A stretch of 64,000 nucleotides of DNA from Chitinivorax sp. B (GCF_005503445.1 NZ_SCOH01000020.1:1-64000), one strand, 5' to 3'. Positions 26,087 to 35,778 are shown, counted from the stretch's first letter. The notes: generated by a model not told the origin, from the letters alone. Program-made: numbers and translations.

Positions 26087-27040
26087 ATGACTAATGCTTT
26101 GCCCGCCATTTTTGTCGAACGACTGCAACATATTATTCCTACTGACAAACTGGCTGAAGTGTTGGCCAGCTTCAGCCAGCCTGCCATGACAGTGTTTCGT
26201 GTCAATACACTGAAAGCTACGCCGCTGGACGTTTGTGAAGAACTGCGGGTGGTTGGCCTGAATCCAATGCCGATTGATTGGCAGCCGCTGGCCTTTCAGG
26301 TACCTGAGGAACAACGTCGTCCACTGACTGAAACAGCCGCGTTTTATGAAGGGCGGCTTTATGTGCAGAACTTGTCGAGCCAACTGGCCCCGCTGATTCT
26401 GGACCCGCAACCAGGAGAAACCATTCTGGATCTGGCTGCGGCACCGGGTGGTAAAACCAGCCAGATGGCGGCAATGATGCAGAATCAGGGCATTTTGTCG
26501 GCGGTGGAGCCTGTGAGGGACCGCTTTTTCCGTTTGAAGGCCAACCTGCAGCAGCAAGGCGTGACGATTGCTCGTACTTACATGACTGACGGCCGCTCGG
26601 TCGGTGCCAAATGTCCGGAGATGTTTGACCGGGTATTGTTGGATGCGCCATGTTCATCCGAGGCGCGGTTTGATGCCAACGATGCTGACTCGGTTGCGCA
26701 TTGGAGCCTGCAAAAGGTCAAAGAGGTATCCCACAAGCAAAAGCGTTTGCTGAGTGCGGCGATCCATAGTTTGAAACCAGGTGGCACCCTGGTTTACAGC
26801 ACCTGTAGTTTCGCCCCGGAAGAAAACGAAAGAATTGTTGAAGCACAATTGAAATCATTTGGCGATGCCATTGCCATCCAGCCGATTGATCTACCGATAG
26901 GCAACTGGCAGGCAGGTCTTCCGGAATGGGATGGCAAGGTATTTCATCCAGATATTCAACATTGCCGCCGAATTTTGCCTGATGCGATGATGGACGGTTT
27001 TTTTATCTGCAAATTGATCAAACGAACCAATACATGTTAA
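26087..27040 (+). CDS. RsmB/NOP-family RNA cytosine-C5 methyltransferase
   Basis: A 317-residue SAM-dependent RNA methyltransferase of the Sun/NOP2 family. It has LAAAPGGKTSQMA (SAM motif I), VLLDAPCSSEARF with one conserved Cys, and LVYSTCSFAPEENE with the catalytic Cys; the two-cysteine mechanism is therefore intact. It lacks the N-terminal NusB-like domain of RsmB and the long C-terminal extension of RsmF, so it is a minimal form and its target base cannot be assigned. ATG at 26087 is used; an in-frame TTG 18 bases upstream is less likely. It reads toward the leftward membrane-protein gene. Confidence 0.9.
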   Translation: MTNALPAIFVERLQHIIPTDKLAEVLASFSQPAMTVFRVNTLKATPLDVCEELRVVGLNPMPIDWQPLAFQVPEEQRRPLTETAAFYEGRLYVQNLSSQLAPLILDPQPGETILDLAAAPGGKTSQMAAMMQNQGILSAVEPVRDRFFRLKANLQQQGVTIARTYMTDGRSVGAKCPEMFDRVLLDAPCSSEARFDANDADSVAHWSLQKVKEVSHKQKRLLSAAIHSLKPGGTLVYSTCSFAPEENERIVEAQLKSFGDAIAIQPIDLPIGNWQAGLPEWDGKVFHPDIQHCRRILPDAMMDGFFICKLIKRTNTC

Positions 27041-27098
27041 TGGGGTACAGCACATGAGCCCCGATAGCAGTCGCGCAATTAAGACATTGAACAGGCTC

Positions 27099-27923
27099 TT
27101 AGCGATTCATGCCGGGGCCCGGAGGTGCTATAGCTGGGGCCGGGCTTGTGTTGCCCTGCAACCGGAAATAGTGAGCAAGTGCCATTTCGGCTGCGATTGC
27201 CGTAGCCAGTAATGCGATCTGTAGTGCTATACCCAAATAGAAGTGTCGCATTACGACGGATACTTGCTGCTTACCCAGTTTCAATAGGAAGTCCGCATCC
27301 AGTAATTGCAGCAGTGGTCCTTTCAGTACCTTGCGCCAAGCCTTTTCATCAACTCCAGTCACTTTCTCGGCTTGTTGGGCTAGCAGCTTTTCCAGTGTTT
27401 CACTTAGAAGGGTCGCCCTGAACTGATCGAGTACCTTCAAACCAACCCGTTGATACCACGTACTATCTGCTCCAGGGACCAAGCCGGGCAACGGGTGCTG
27501 TTGCAGGTATTGATCGACCGCAATCGCCATGACGCCCTGTATGGTTGGGGCTTGTTTTTTCAGTTGAGCCTGGTCCAGTGTGGCCAGAAATACCTGGAAA
27601 TCAGTCAGATAGGTATTGGCAACCTTTTGCAAGACGGGCTGATATTGATCAAGCGTGGTATTGATCTGTTGGTGCATACCAACCAAAAGACCGGCCTGTA
27701 ACCCGAACACCGCGCCGCCAATTGGCAATAGCACGAAGTAAAGTTTCAGCGCCCAGTGATACAAACGAATCCGTCGCGCCAGCCAGCCACGGCGATGCAG
27801 ACTCCACACCACATAAACACTGACGCCACCCCCAGTCAATAAGCCGATCACACCATACCCGATCAGTTGGGTAAAACCGATGGTTTGCCAAAAAGAGTTG
27901 ATCAGGGTGAGTGTGTCATTCAT
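27099..27923 (-). CDS. Unknown inner-membrane protein
   Basis: A 274-residue protein I do not recognise. It has a hydrophobic segment at about 18-40 (LIGYGVIGLLTGGGVSVYVVW), a second at about 58-82 (LKLYFVLLPIGGAVFGLQAGLLVG), a large amphipathic helical region of about 140 residues that probably forms one soluble domain, and a third segment at about 228-250 (ALQIALLATAIAAEMAL). The C-terminal tail is rich in Pro and Ala. The central domain is rich in Gln and Leu with a heptad-like pattern, so it may oligomerise. It is a single gene between convergent and divergent neighbours, with no functional context. Confidence 0.75.
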   Translation of the reverse strand: MNDTLTLINSFWQTIGFTQLIGYGVIGLLTGGGVSVYVVWSLHRRGWLARRIRLYHWALKLYFVLLPIGGAVFGLQAGLLVGMHQQINTTLDQYQPVLQKVANTYLTDFQVFLATLDQAQLKKQAPTIQGVMAIAVDQYLQQHPLPGLVPGADSTWYQRVGLKVLDQFRATLLSETLEKLLAQQAEKVTGVDEKAWRKVLKGPLLQLLDADFLLKLGKQQVSVVMRHFYLGIALQIALLATAIAAEMALAHYFRLQGNTSPAPAIAPPGPGMNR

Positions 27924-28255
27924 AACAGGGACCTGGATGGGAGAGGACGCTTGTGGTCTATGGGGGGTTAATCATGCCATATCCGGATGAATTGAGTATC
28001 GATACATATGTTAGGTTGTCCAGTGACGGGCGTCTGGGTATTGATATCGATTAAATGGGTATCAATCTGGTCATCTACACCTTTCGAACTATCCCTTCCC
28101 CCGAAACGGTCTAGTCCAGGCTAGTGCCAATGCCCTGATCTGTCAGCACTTCCGGCGAATGTTGCACACATCGTTATCCGAATAAGCTTCCAGCATGCTC
28201 AATCCGCCCCTGCAAGGTATGCCGGTGCGCGATATGAATTCTGTCTGGAGGCACA
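27924..28255. other. Upstream region of the nar operon
   Basis: A 332-base region between the unknown membrane protein and narG. It contains no gene. It holds the FNR/NarL-like dyad at 28041-28065 and TGGAGG (28246-28251), the strong ribosome-binding site for narG. About 190 bases lie between the dyad and the start codon, so the nar message probably has a long leader. Confidence 0.55.
28041..28065 (+). promoter_or_regulatory. Candidate FNR site with overlapping NarL-like heptamer
   Basis: TTGATATCGATTAA at 28041-28054 matches the FNR consensus TTGAT-N4-ATCAA at 9 of 10 bases. Overlapping it, ATGGGTA (28055-28061) read on the minus strand is TACCCAT, which fits the NarL heptamer TACYYMT. The outer bases TTGATA (28041-28046) and TATCAA (28060-28065) form a wider dyad. 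This is where anaerobic and nitrate control of narG would be expected. A clear -10 box was not found at the ideal distance. Confidence 0.55.
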
Positions 28256-31200
28256 ATGAGCCACTTTCTTGATCGTTTGAAATACTTCAGCCGGGTAAAA
28301 GAAACCTTTTCCGACGGGCATGGTGCCGTGGTGGATGAGGATCGTACCTGGGAGGATGGTTATCGGCAGCGCTGGCAGCATGACAAGATTGTCCGCTCCA
28401 CGCATGGGGTGAACTGCACCGGATCCTGTTCGTGGAAGGTGTATGTGAAGAATGGCCTGATCACCTGGGAAACCCAGCAGACCGACTATCCGCGTACCAG
28501 GCCTGATCTACCCAACCATGAGCCGCGAGGCTGCCCGCGTGGTGCGTCGTACTCTTGGTACGTGTATTCGGCCCAGCGCGTCAAGTACCCGATGATTCGT
28601 GGTCGTCTGGCCGAAATGTGGCGCGAGGCACGCAAAACCATGGCACCCGTGGCTGCTTGGGAACATATCAGCCAGGACCCGACCCGTGCGGCTCGATACA
28701 AGAAAGTGCGTGGGCAAGGCGGCTTCGTCCGTTCGACCTGGGAAGAGGCAAACGAGATCATCGCCGCTGCCAATGCCTTCACCATCAAGAAATTCGGCCC
28801 GGATCGCGTCATTGGCTTCTCGCCGATTCCGGCAATGTCGATGGTCAGTTATGCCGCTGGTAGCCGTTATCTGAGTCTGATCGGTGGCGTGCCGCTGTCT
28901 TTCTATGACTGGTATTGCGATTTGCCGCCATCCAGTCCGCAGGTATGGGGTGAGCAAACTGATGTGGCCGAATCGGCCGATTGGTACAACTCGACCTACT
29001 TGATGGTATGGGGTTCCAACGTTCCACAAACTCGCACCCCTGATGCGCATTTTTACACCGAAGTCCGTTACAAAGGAACCAAAACGGTAGCGGTATCCAG
29101 TGACTTTGGTGAAATGGTCAAGTTTGGCGATATTTGGCTGGCACCCAAGCAAGGTACCGATGCTGCACTGGCAATGGCAATGGGGCATGTGATTCTGAAG
29201 GAATGGCATTTGCCCGGTAAAAGCGACTATTTCAACGGCTATGTGAAACAGTACACCGATATGCCGATGCTGGTCATGCTGAAGAAGCAGGGCGGCCACT
29301 ATGTGGGCGATCACTTCCTGCGCGCTTCGCATCTGGCCGATGGTCTGGGTGAGGCTAATAACCCAGACTGGAAAACCCTGGCCATTGACGAGAAAACGGG
29401 CCAGATCGTGGCGCCGAACGGTTCGATCGGTTTCCGTTGGGGGCAAGCGGGCAAGTGGAACCTGGAAACCCGCAATGGTAAGGACGGCAGCGAGGTTGAT
29501 CTGAAGCTGTCGCAAGTGAACGCACATGATACGGCGGTGGGGGTGGCCTTCCCGTATTTCGGTGGCAAGGATGCCAATGACCTGCTGGTACGTAATGTGC
29601 CGGCTAAGCAGATCAAACTGGCTGATGGCAGCGATGCGCTGGTCGCAACGGTCTATGACCTACTGATGGCCAACTATGGCGTCGATCAGGGCGTGGGTGG
29701 CGGCAATGTGGCCACCAGCTACGACGACGATGTGCCCTACACCCCGGCCTGGCAGGAAAAACACACCACCGTGAAACGGGAGCTGGTGATTCAGGTTGCG
29801 CGTGAGTTTGCCGAGAATGCTCATCAGACGCATGGCAAGAGCATGGTGATTGTTGGGGCGGCACTGAATCATTGGTACCACAACGACATGATCTATCGCG
29901 GCATCATCAATATGCTGATGATGTGTGGATGTATCGGTCAATCCGGAGGTGGCTGGTGTCACTATGTAGGGCAGGAAAAGCTGCGTCCGCAAACTGGCTG
30001 GGCACCACTGGCCTTTGCATTGGACTGGAACCGCCCAAGTCGTCAGATGAATGGCACGTCTTTTTTCTATGCTCATACCAGTCAATGGCGGCATGAAAAA
30101 CTCCATGTCTCTGAGATACTGAGCCCCACAGCCAACAGGACTCAATATGGCAACCTTTCACTGATTGACTACAACGCCAAATCCGAACGGATGGGCTGGT
30201 TGCCCTCTGCACCGCAACTGGGTACTAATCCGTTGGACATTACTCAGGCTGCCGAAGCAGCTGGCGAAGATCCTGTGAAGTATACGGTGGATGGCCTCAA
30301 GAATGGCTCGATCCAGATGTCGTGTGACGACCCAGACAATCCAGCCAACTTCCCGCGCAACATGTTCGTTTGGCGTTCCAATATCCTGGGTTCCAGTGGT
30401 AAAGGACACGAGTACTTCCTTAAATACCTGTTGGGTACTCAGAATGCGGTATTTGGTGATGAAGACGATGCCATCAAGCCCACGGAAGTGAAAGTGCGCC
30501 CTGCCGCAGAAGGCAAGCTGGATTTGCTGGTTGTGCTGGATTTCCGCATGTCCACCACCTGCCTGTATGGCGACATCGTGCTGCCTACGGCGACCTGGTA
30601 TGAGAAGGATGACCTCAATACGTCTGATATGCATCCGTTCATTCATCCATTGAGTGAAGCAGTGCAGCCATTGTGGCAATCGAAGACGGATTGGGAGATC
30701 TACAAGGGTATTGCCAAGAAGTTCAGCGAAATCGCCAAGGATTACCTCGGTACCCGCAAGGATTTGGTGTTGACACCGTTGATGCACGACACCCCATCCG
30801 AGTTGGGGCAGGCGCTGGAACCCAAGGATTGGAAACATGGCGAATGTGATCTGATCCCCGGCAAGACCGCGCCGACCATGACCGTCGTGGAACGCAACTT
30901 TGGCGATGTCTATAAGAAATTCACCTCGCTGGGCCCTTTGATGAGCAAGGTGGGCAATGGCGGCAAGGGTATCTCGTGGAATACGCAGCATGAAGTGCAT
31001 GACTTGGCAGGCCTGAACAAGGTGGTACTGGAAGAAGGTGTATCCAAAGGCTTGCCGAAGATCGAGAGCGCGATTGATGCCTGCGAAGTCATCCTGACAC
31101 TGGCACCAGAAACCAATGGTCATGTATCTGTCAAGGCTTGGGAAGCGCTGAGTAAGATCACGGGCCGTGACCATACTCACCTGGCTCTACCTCGTGAGCA

Positions 31201-31963
31201 TGACAAGATCCGCTTCCGTGATGTGCAGGCGCAGCCACGCAAGATCATCAGCTCTCCCACCTGGTCCGGGCTGGAAAGCGAGGAAGTCAGCTACAACGCT
31301 GGTTACACCAACGTTCACGAATTGATTCCGTGGCGTACGCTGACCGGTCGTCAGCAGTTCTACCAAGATCATCGCTGGATGATCGAATTCGGCGAAGAAC
31401 TTTGCGTGTACAAGCCTGCCATTGATACCAAGACGGTGGAGCCGGTTATCAATAAGTTGGGCAACGGCAATAAACAGCTGGTGCTGAACTGGATTACGCC
31501 ACATCAGAAGTGGGGTATCCATAGTACCTACTCTGACAACCTGCGCATGTTGACCTTGTCTCGCGGTGGCCCACATGTATGGATCTCGGAGGAGGAGGCC
31601 AAGGAAGCCGGTATTGTCGATAACGACTGGGTTGAGGTCTACAACGTCAACGGTACGTTGACTGCACGGGTGGTGGTCAGCCAACGTGTACCACGTGGCA
31701 TGTGCCTGATGTACCACGCCCAGGAAAAGATCATCAATGTGCCAGGTGCCGAAACCTCCGGTTTCCGTGGTGGTATCCACAACTCGGTCACGCGTGCTGT
31801 GACCAAACCGACTCACATGATCGGTGGGTATGCGCAGCTGGCTTATGGCTTCAATTACTACGGTACGGTAGGGTCCAATCGCGACGAATTCGTGGTGTTG
31901 CGCAAGATGAAGAAGGTGGATTGGCTGGAAGGCCCACTGGTTGAGGAAGGAGCAACAAAATGA
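28256..31963 (+). CDS. narG: Respiratory nitrate reductase alpha subunit NarG
   Basis: A 1235-residue molybdenum enzyme that reduces nitrate to nitrite on the cytoplasmic face of the inner membrane as part of the NarGHI complex. The N-terminal iron-sulfur site is HGVNCTGSCSW with His50 as the unusual cluster ligand. The molybdenum ligand Asp222 lies in YCDLPPS. Both positions agree with E. coli NarG (1247 residues). The N-terminus lacks a twin-arginine signal, as expected for a NarG that folds in the cytoplasm. TGGAGG precedes the ATG. The stop overlaps the narH start by four bases (ATGA). Expression probably responds to oxygen and nitrate through the dyad upstream. Confidence 0.98.
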   Translation: MSHFLDRLKYFSRVKETFSDGHGAVVDEDRTWEDGYRQRWQHDKIVRSTHGVNCTGSCSWKVYVKNGLITWETQQTDYPRTRPDLPNHEPRGCPRGASYSWYVYSAQRVKYPMIRGRLAEMWREARKTMAPVAAWEHISQDPTRAARYKKVRGQGGFVRSTWEEANEIIAAANAFTIKKFGPDRVIGFSPIPAMSMVSYAAGSRYLSLIGGVPLSFYDWYCDLPPSSPQVWGEQTDVAESADWYNSTYLMVWGSNVPQTRTPDAHFYTEVRYKGTKTVAVSSDFGEMVKFGDIWLAPKQGTDAALAMAMGHVILKEWHLPGKSDYFNGYVKQYTDMPMLVMLKKQGGHYVGDHFLRASHLADGLGEANNPDWKTLAIDEKTGQIVAPNGSIGFRWGQAGKWNLETRNGKDGSEVDLKLSQVNAHDTAVGVAFPYFGGKDANDLLVRNVPAKQIKLADGSDALVATVYDLLMANYGVDQGVGGGNVATSYDDDVPYTPAWQEKHTTVKRELVIQVAREFAENAHQTHGKSMVIVGAALNHWYHNDMIYRGIINMLMMCGCIGQSGGGWCHYVGQEKLRPQTGWAPLAFALDWNRPSRQMNGTSFFYAHTSQWRHEKLHVSEILSPTANRTQYGNLSLIDYNAKSERMGWLPSAPQLGTNPLDITQAAEAAGEDPVKYTVDGLKNGSIQMSCDDPDNPANFPRNMFVWRSNILGSSGKGHEYFLKYLLGTQNAVFGDEDDAIKPTEVKVRPAAEGKLDLLVVLDFRMSTTCLYGDIVLPTATWYEKDDLNTSDMHPFIHPLSEAVQPLWQSKTDWEIYKGIAKKFSEIAKDYLGTRKDLVLTPLMHDTPSELGQALEPKDWKHGECDLIPGKTAPTMTVVERNFGDVYKKFTSLGPLMSKVGNGGKGISWNTQHEVHDLAGLNKVVLEEGVSKGLPKIESAIDACEVILTLAPETNGHVSVKAWEALSKITGRDHTHLALPREHDKIRFRDVQAQPRKIISSPTWSGLESEEVSYNAGYTNVHELIPWRTLTGRQQFYQDHRWMIEFGEELCVYKPAIDTKTVEPVINKLGNGNKQLVLNWITPHQKWGIHSTYSDNLRMLTLSRGGPHVWISEEEAKEAGIVDNDWVEVYNVNGTLTARVVVSQRVPRGMCLMYHAQEKIINVPGAETSGFRGGIHNSVTRAVTKPTHMIGGYAQLAYGFNYYGTVGSNRDEFVVLRKMKKVDWLEGPLVEEGATK

Positions 31964-33516
31964 AAATTCGCGCCCAAGTGGCCATGGTGCTGAACCTCGA
32001 CAAATGCATCGGTTGCCATACTTGCTCAATCACCTGCAAAAATGTATGGACCAGTCGGGACGGTGTGGAATATGTCTGGTTCAACAACGTTGAGACTAAA
32101 CCCGGAATTGGTTATCCCAAGGAGTGGGAAAACCAGAAGAAATGGAATGGTGGCTGGCAACGTCGTGCCGATGGCAAGATCGAACCCCGTCAGGGTGGCA
32201 AACTGCGGATTCTCGCCAATATCTTCGCGAATCCGCATCTGCCGGAGATCGACGACTACTATGAACCGTTTACCTATGACTATGAACATCTGCAAAAGGC
32301 GCCGTTGAGCCAGACCCCGCCAACCGCGCGACCGGTTTCGGTGATCACCGGGCAGAAGATGGACAAGATCGAGTGGGGCCCGAACTGGGAGGACGATCTG
32401 GGTGGTGAATTCAGCTCGCGTGGGCGGGATGCGCTGTTTGAAGGGGTGCAGAAGGAGATGTACTCGACTTTCGAGAACACCTTCATGATGTATTTGCCAC
32501 GCCTGTGCGAACACTGCCTGAACCCGACTTGTGTCGCTTCCTGCCCGTCAGGCTCCATCTACAAGCGTGTCGATGACGGCATCGTACTGGTGGATCAGGA
32601 TAAATGCCGTGGCTGGCGGATGTGTATCTCTGGCTGCCCGTACAAGAAGATTTACTACAACTGGCACAGTGGCAAAGCCGAGAAATGTACATTCTGCTTT
32701 CCTCGGATTGAAGCTGGGCAGCCAACGGTGTGTTCGGAAACCTGTGTGGGTCGTATCCGGTATCTGGGTGTGATGCTGTATGACGCTGACCACATCGAAC
32801 AAGCTGCATCGGTTGCGAATGAGCAGGACTTGTACGAAGCACAGTTGAAAGTCTTCCTGGACCCGAATGCGCAGGATGTGATCGATGAGGCGCGTCGGCA
32901 GGGTATTCCCGACTCCTGGCTGGAGGCTGCCCGCAAGTCGCCTGTATACAAGATGGCCTGTGAATGGAAGGTAGCTTTCCCGCTGCACCCCGAGTATCGC
33001 ACTTTGCCGATGGTGTGGTATATCCCGCCGCTGTCACCGATCCAGTCTGCGGCTGAAGCCGGCAAGATGGGTATGGATGGTTACATTCCCGACACCAAGT
33101 CGCTGCGTATCCCTGTTCGATATCTGGCCAATCTGCTGACTGCCGGCAAGGAAGCGCCTGTACTGAGTGCATTGGATCGAATGCTGGCGATGCGTGCCTA
33201 CAAGCGTTCTCAAGTGGTCAACAAGCAGGCAGATACAGCTGTACTCAAACAAGTGGGACTCAGTGAAGCACAGGTCGAAGAGATGTACCAGATCATGGCC
33301 ATTGCCAATTACGAAGATCGCTTCGTGATTCCCTCCAGCCATAAAGAAATGGTTGAAGACAGTTTCAACGAAAAGGGATCGTGCGGCTTCAGCTTTGGCA
33401 ATGGCTGTTCGGGAGGCACATCAGAAGGCACCTTGTTTGGCAAAAAACAGCAGGGCAGCGTGATCTTTGTGGACATGCCGAAATCACGCAAGAAAAGGGA
33501 AATGGAAGGCGCATAA
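31960..33516 (+). CDS. narH: Respiratory nitrate reductase beta subunit NarH
   Basis: A 518-residue electron-transfer subunit carrying four iron-sulfur clusters between NarI and NarG. Cys groups are visible at KCIGCHTCSITC near residue 16, CEHCLNPTCVASCP near 184, KCRGWRMCISGCP near 217 and CTFCFPR.....CSETC near 244. The Trp in CRGWRMC replaces a Cys, giving the [3Fe-4S] cluster known in NarH. Close to the C-terminus, CGFSFGNGCSGG is typical of the beta subunit. Start and stop are in the usual place; AAGGAGCAAC lies before the ATG inside narG. narJ begins 62 bases downstream. Confidence 0.98.
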   Translation: MKIRAQVAMVLNLDKCIGCHTCSITCKNVWTSRDGVEYVWFNNVETKPGIGYPKEWENQKKWNGGWQRRADGKIEPRQGGKLRILANIFANPHLPEIDDYYEPFTYDYEHLQKAPLSQTPPTARPVSVITGQKMDKIEWGPNWEDDLGGEFSSRGRDALFEGVQKEMYSTFENTFMMYLPRLCEHCLNPTCVASCPSGSIYKRVDDGIVLVDQDKCRGWRMCISGCPYKKIYYNWHSGKAEKCTFCFPRIEAGQPTVCSETCVGRIRYLGVMLYDADHIEQAASVANEQDLYEAQLKVFLDPNAQDVIDEARRQGIPDSWLEAARKSPVYKMACEWKVAFPLHPEYRTLPMVWYIPPLSPIQSAAEAGKMGMDGYIPDTKSLRIPVRYLANLLTAGKEAPVLSALDRMLAMRAYKRSQVVNKQADTAVLKQVGLSEAQVEEMYQIMAIANYEDRFVIPSSHKEMVEDSFNEKGSCGFSFGNGCSGGTSEGTLFGKKQQGSVIFVDMPKSRKKREMEGA

Positions 33517-33578
33517 CGACGTGGCACGGGGCGGGTACCCGTACCGTGCCATCGCTGCAACATGCCTTGGAGAATACC

Positions 33579-34226
33579 ATGCAATATTTTCAGATCCTAT
33601 CAGCTTTGCTGACCTATCCCAGCGTTGAACTACAAGCCGCTTTTCCTGAACTTGAAGTAGCACTGGCAGCCACACCGGAAACAGCTCATACGGTAGCGCC
33701 GCTGTTTGACTTCCTGCGTCAAAGTGATGAGGTGGCGTTGCAGGAAAATTACGTTGCCACGTTCGACCGCAATCCGAAACATAGCTTGCACTTGTTCGAA
33801 CATATTCATGGCGAGAGTCGTGACCGTGGTCAGGCCATGGTTGACCTGCTGCAAGAATACAAACGCTATGGCTTGCTGATGACGCCGGATGAACTACCGG
33901 ATTACGTGCCCTTGTTTCTGGAGTTTCTGTCACAGATTGATGCCAAAGATGCTGAGCGCCTGCTGGGTGAGGCAGTCCATGTACTGGCATTGATAGGCGA
34001 CAAGCTAAAAGCCAACGATAGCCCCTATCACGTTGTATTCGATGCCTTGCGCGGATTGACTTCAGTTGAGCCGCGACCATTGACCGAGCCACCGGTTCGA
34101 GACATGGATGAAGCGATGGAGGTATTTGGTCCCAGCCCGGATGGTGTGGAACCCTTGCTCAAGCCAGGCGTGCAATCGGTCAAGTTCTATCCCAAGGGCC
34201 ATAGCCCGGTCGCAAGCTGTGGTTGA
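33579..34226 (+). CDS. narJ: Nitrate reductase assembly chaperone NarJ
   Basis: A 215-residue cytoplasmic chaperone of the NarJ/TorD family that holds apo-NarG for cofactor insertion and membrane attachment; it is not part of the final enzyme. It is helical, starts MQYFQILSALLTYPS, and carries the conserved NYVATFDRNPKHSLHLFEH core and ELPDYVPLFLEFLS. The ATG at 33579 has GGAG upstream. An earlier in-frame ATG inside narH exists but would add 66 unrelated residues. The C-terminal 30 residues, rich in Pro, vary within the family. Confidence 0.96.
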   Translation: MQYFQILSALLTYPSVELQAAFPELEVALAATPETAHTVAPLFDFLRQSDEVALQENYVATFDRNPKHSLHLFEHIHGESRDRGQAMVDLLQEYKRYGLLMTPDELPDYVPLFLEFLSQIDAKDAERLLGEAVHVLALIGDKLKANDSPYHVVFDALRGLTSVEPRPLTEPPVRDMDEAMEVFGPSPDGVEPLLKPGVQSVKFYPKGHSPVASCG

Positions 34227-34286
34227 TATCGTGGCAGGTCAGGTACGGTAATTATTGTGCTTCGACTTGCATTGAAGGAGACATAA

Positions 34287-34970
34287 ATGGACTACTTTCA
34301 GCAATTCCTGTTCGGTATCTACCCTTATGTGGCCGGTACCATCTTTCTGCTCGGCAGTCTGGTACGCTTTGAGCGCGAGCAATACACCTGGAAGAGCGAT
34401 TCTTCCCAGTTGCTCAAGCGCGGCAATCTACGGGTCGGTAGCATTTTGTTCCATGTTGGTATTCTTGGCCTGTTCTTTGGTCATCTGGTTGGCTTGTTGA
34501 CCCCTGTTGCAGTCTGGGATGCATTGGGCATTACCCATAGTTTCAAACAAGGTTTTGCAATGGCTATGGGGGGCATCTTTGGCATCATGTGCCTGATCGG
34601 TGTGCTGATTCTGATGCATCGTCGGTTGACTGAACCTCGCATCGCGGCACAAACCAAGTTTGCAGATAAGCTGGTGATGGTCTGGATCTTGGCCACCTTG
34701 CTATTGGGGCTGTCTACCATTCCTGTCTCGGCGGGGCATATGGATGGCCACATGATGGTGTTGTTGATGACCTGGGCGCAACATGTTGTCACCTTTCAAG
34801 GGGGCGCAGCGCTGATTGTGCAAGAGGCGCCGATCATCTTCAAATTGCACCTGTTCATGGGGATGTCATTGTTTGTAATCTTCCCATTCACACGTTTGGT
34901 TCATATCTGGAGTGGTCTGGCATCGGTGACCTACCTGAGTCGCGCATGGCAGTTGGTCAGAACGCGTTAA
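34287..34970 (+). CDS. narI: Respiratory nitrate reductase gamma subunit NarI
   Basis: A 227-residue membrane cytochrome b that oxidises quinol at the periplasmic side and passes electrons to NarH. It has five membrane segments. The heme ligands His56, His66, His187 and His205 sit at exactly the E. coli positions (HVGILGLFFGH and KLHLFMG....LVHIW). AAGGAG stands before the ATG. The gene is followed directly by a strong terminator-like hairpin, so the two genes after it may be transcribed less than narGHJI. Confidence 0.97.
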   Translation: MDYFQQFLFGIYPYVAGTIFLLGSLVRFEREQYTWKSDSSQLLKRGNLRVGSILFHVGILGLFFGHLVGLLTPVAVWDALGITHSFKQGFAMAMGGIFGIMCLIGVLILMHRRLTEPRIAAQTKFADKLVMVWILATLLLGLSTIPVSAGHMDGHMMVLLMTWAQHVVTFQGGAALIVQEAPIIFKLHLFMGMSLFVIFPFTRLVHIWSGLASVTYLSRAWQLVRTR

Positions 34971-34983
34971 TATTGTCTGTCTG

Positions 34984-35013
34984 GGGGTAACGGATGGTGT
35001 TACCCCGTTTTTT
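34984..35013 (+). terminator. Terminator or attenuator after narI
   Basis: A perfect 8-bp stem GGGGTAAC (34984-34991) with GTTACCCC (34999-35006) is followed by GTTTTTT. It sits only 14 bases after the narI stop and 18 before the next gene, so read-through to the isomerase gene may be partial and regulated. Confidence 0.75.
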
Positions 35014-35031
35014 GCTCTGGAGACCTGTACC

Positions 35032-35778
35032 ATGGCTATTACCGTCAACGGCCTTGAAATTACCGACGACATGATTGCAGCCGAGTTGTTGCGCCATGAG
35101 GATGCTGACAATCCGCTGCAAGCCGCTGTCTATGAACTGATCTTGCGCAAATTGTTGCTGGATAAGGCCGATGAGTTGGAGATTGCTGGTGACAGCGATG
35201 ATGAACGTATTGATACGGTGTTGATGAACCAGGTGACTGTGCCCGAGGCTGATCGGGATGCCTGTGAAGTATGGTATCGCAATCATCTGGAGCAGTTTCG
35301 TCAGGGAGATCTGGCCGAAGCTCGGCACATTCTGTTTCAGGTAACGGAGCAGGTGTCACTGGAGCTATTGCGTGCCACAGCCAATAGTGTGCTGGAAGAA
35401 GTACGTGCCTATCCGGATCGGTTTGACGCCCTGGCAAAGCAGTATTCCAATTGTCCTTCTAGCGAAGTGGGTGGGCATCTGGGGCAGTTGCAGAAGGGCG
35501 AAACGGTACCGGAGTTCGATCAGGTGCTGTTCCGACTGAGTGCGGGTGAGTTTTCGGAAAGTCTGGTGGAAACACGTTTTGGATTGCACATCATTCAAGT
35601 ATTGCGGCGAGAAGAAGGACAAACCTTACCTTTTGACCAGGTGGTCGAGCATATTGCCAGTTTTTTGAACGATACCGCTCAGCGACGAGCTGTGCATCAG
35701 TATCTCAACTTTCTGGTTGGCCAGGCCGATATCCAAGGTATTGAAATCCCGGTTTCCAATTCACCTTTGGTGCAGTAG
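35032..35778 (+). CDS. Parvulin-type peptidyl-prolyl isomerase of the nar operon
   Basis: A 248-residue NifM/PpiC-like protein. The N-terminal half is a helical chaperone-like domain. The C-terminal parvulin domain (about 98-200) has EARHILFQV, AKQYSNCPSSEVGGHLGQLQKG, VPEFDQVLFRL and the closing TRFGLHIIQVL, with the active-site His/Cys positions intact. There is no signal peptide, so it works in the cytoplasm. In betaproteobacterial nar operons such an isomerase often follows narI and is presumed to help fold the nitrate reductase. CTGGAGACC is the ribosome-binding site. Confidence 0.92.
   Translation: MAITVNGLEITDDMIAAELLRHEDADNPLQAAVYELILRKLLLDKADELEIAGDSDDERIDTVLMNQVTVPEADRDACEVWYRNHLEQFRQGDLAEARHILFQVTEQVSLELLRATANSVLEEVRAYPDRFDALAKQYSNCPSSEVGGHLGQLQKGETVPEFDQVLFRLSAGEFSESLVETRFGLHIIQVLRREEGQTLPFDQVVEHIASFLNDTAQRRAVHQYLNFLVGQADIQGIEIPVSNSPLVQ

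Noticed and set aside
28480-31200. Several long minus-strand open frames inside narG
   Set aside because: They lie opposite a very well conserved gene and show no family features; they are by-products of codon bias.
34200-34290. Possible separate gene between narJ and narI
   Set aside because: The 60-base gap holds only the narI ribosome-binding site.
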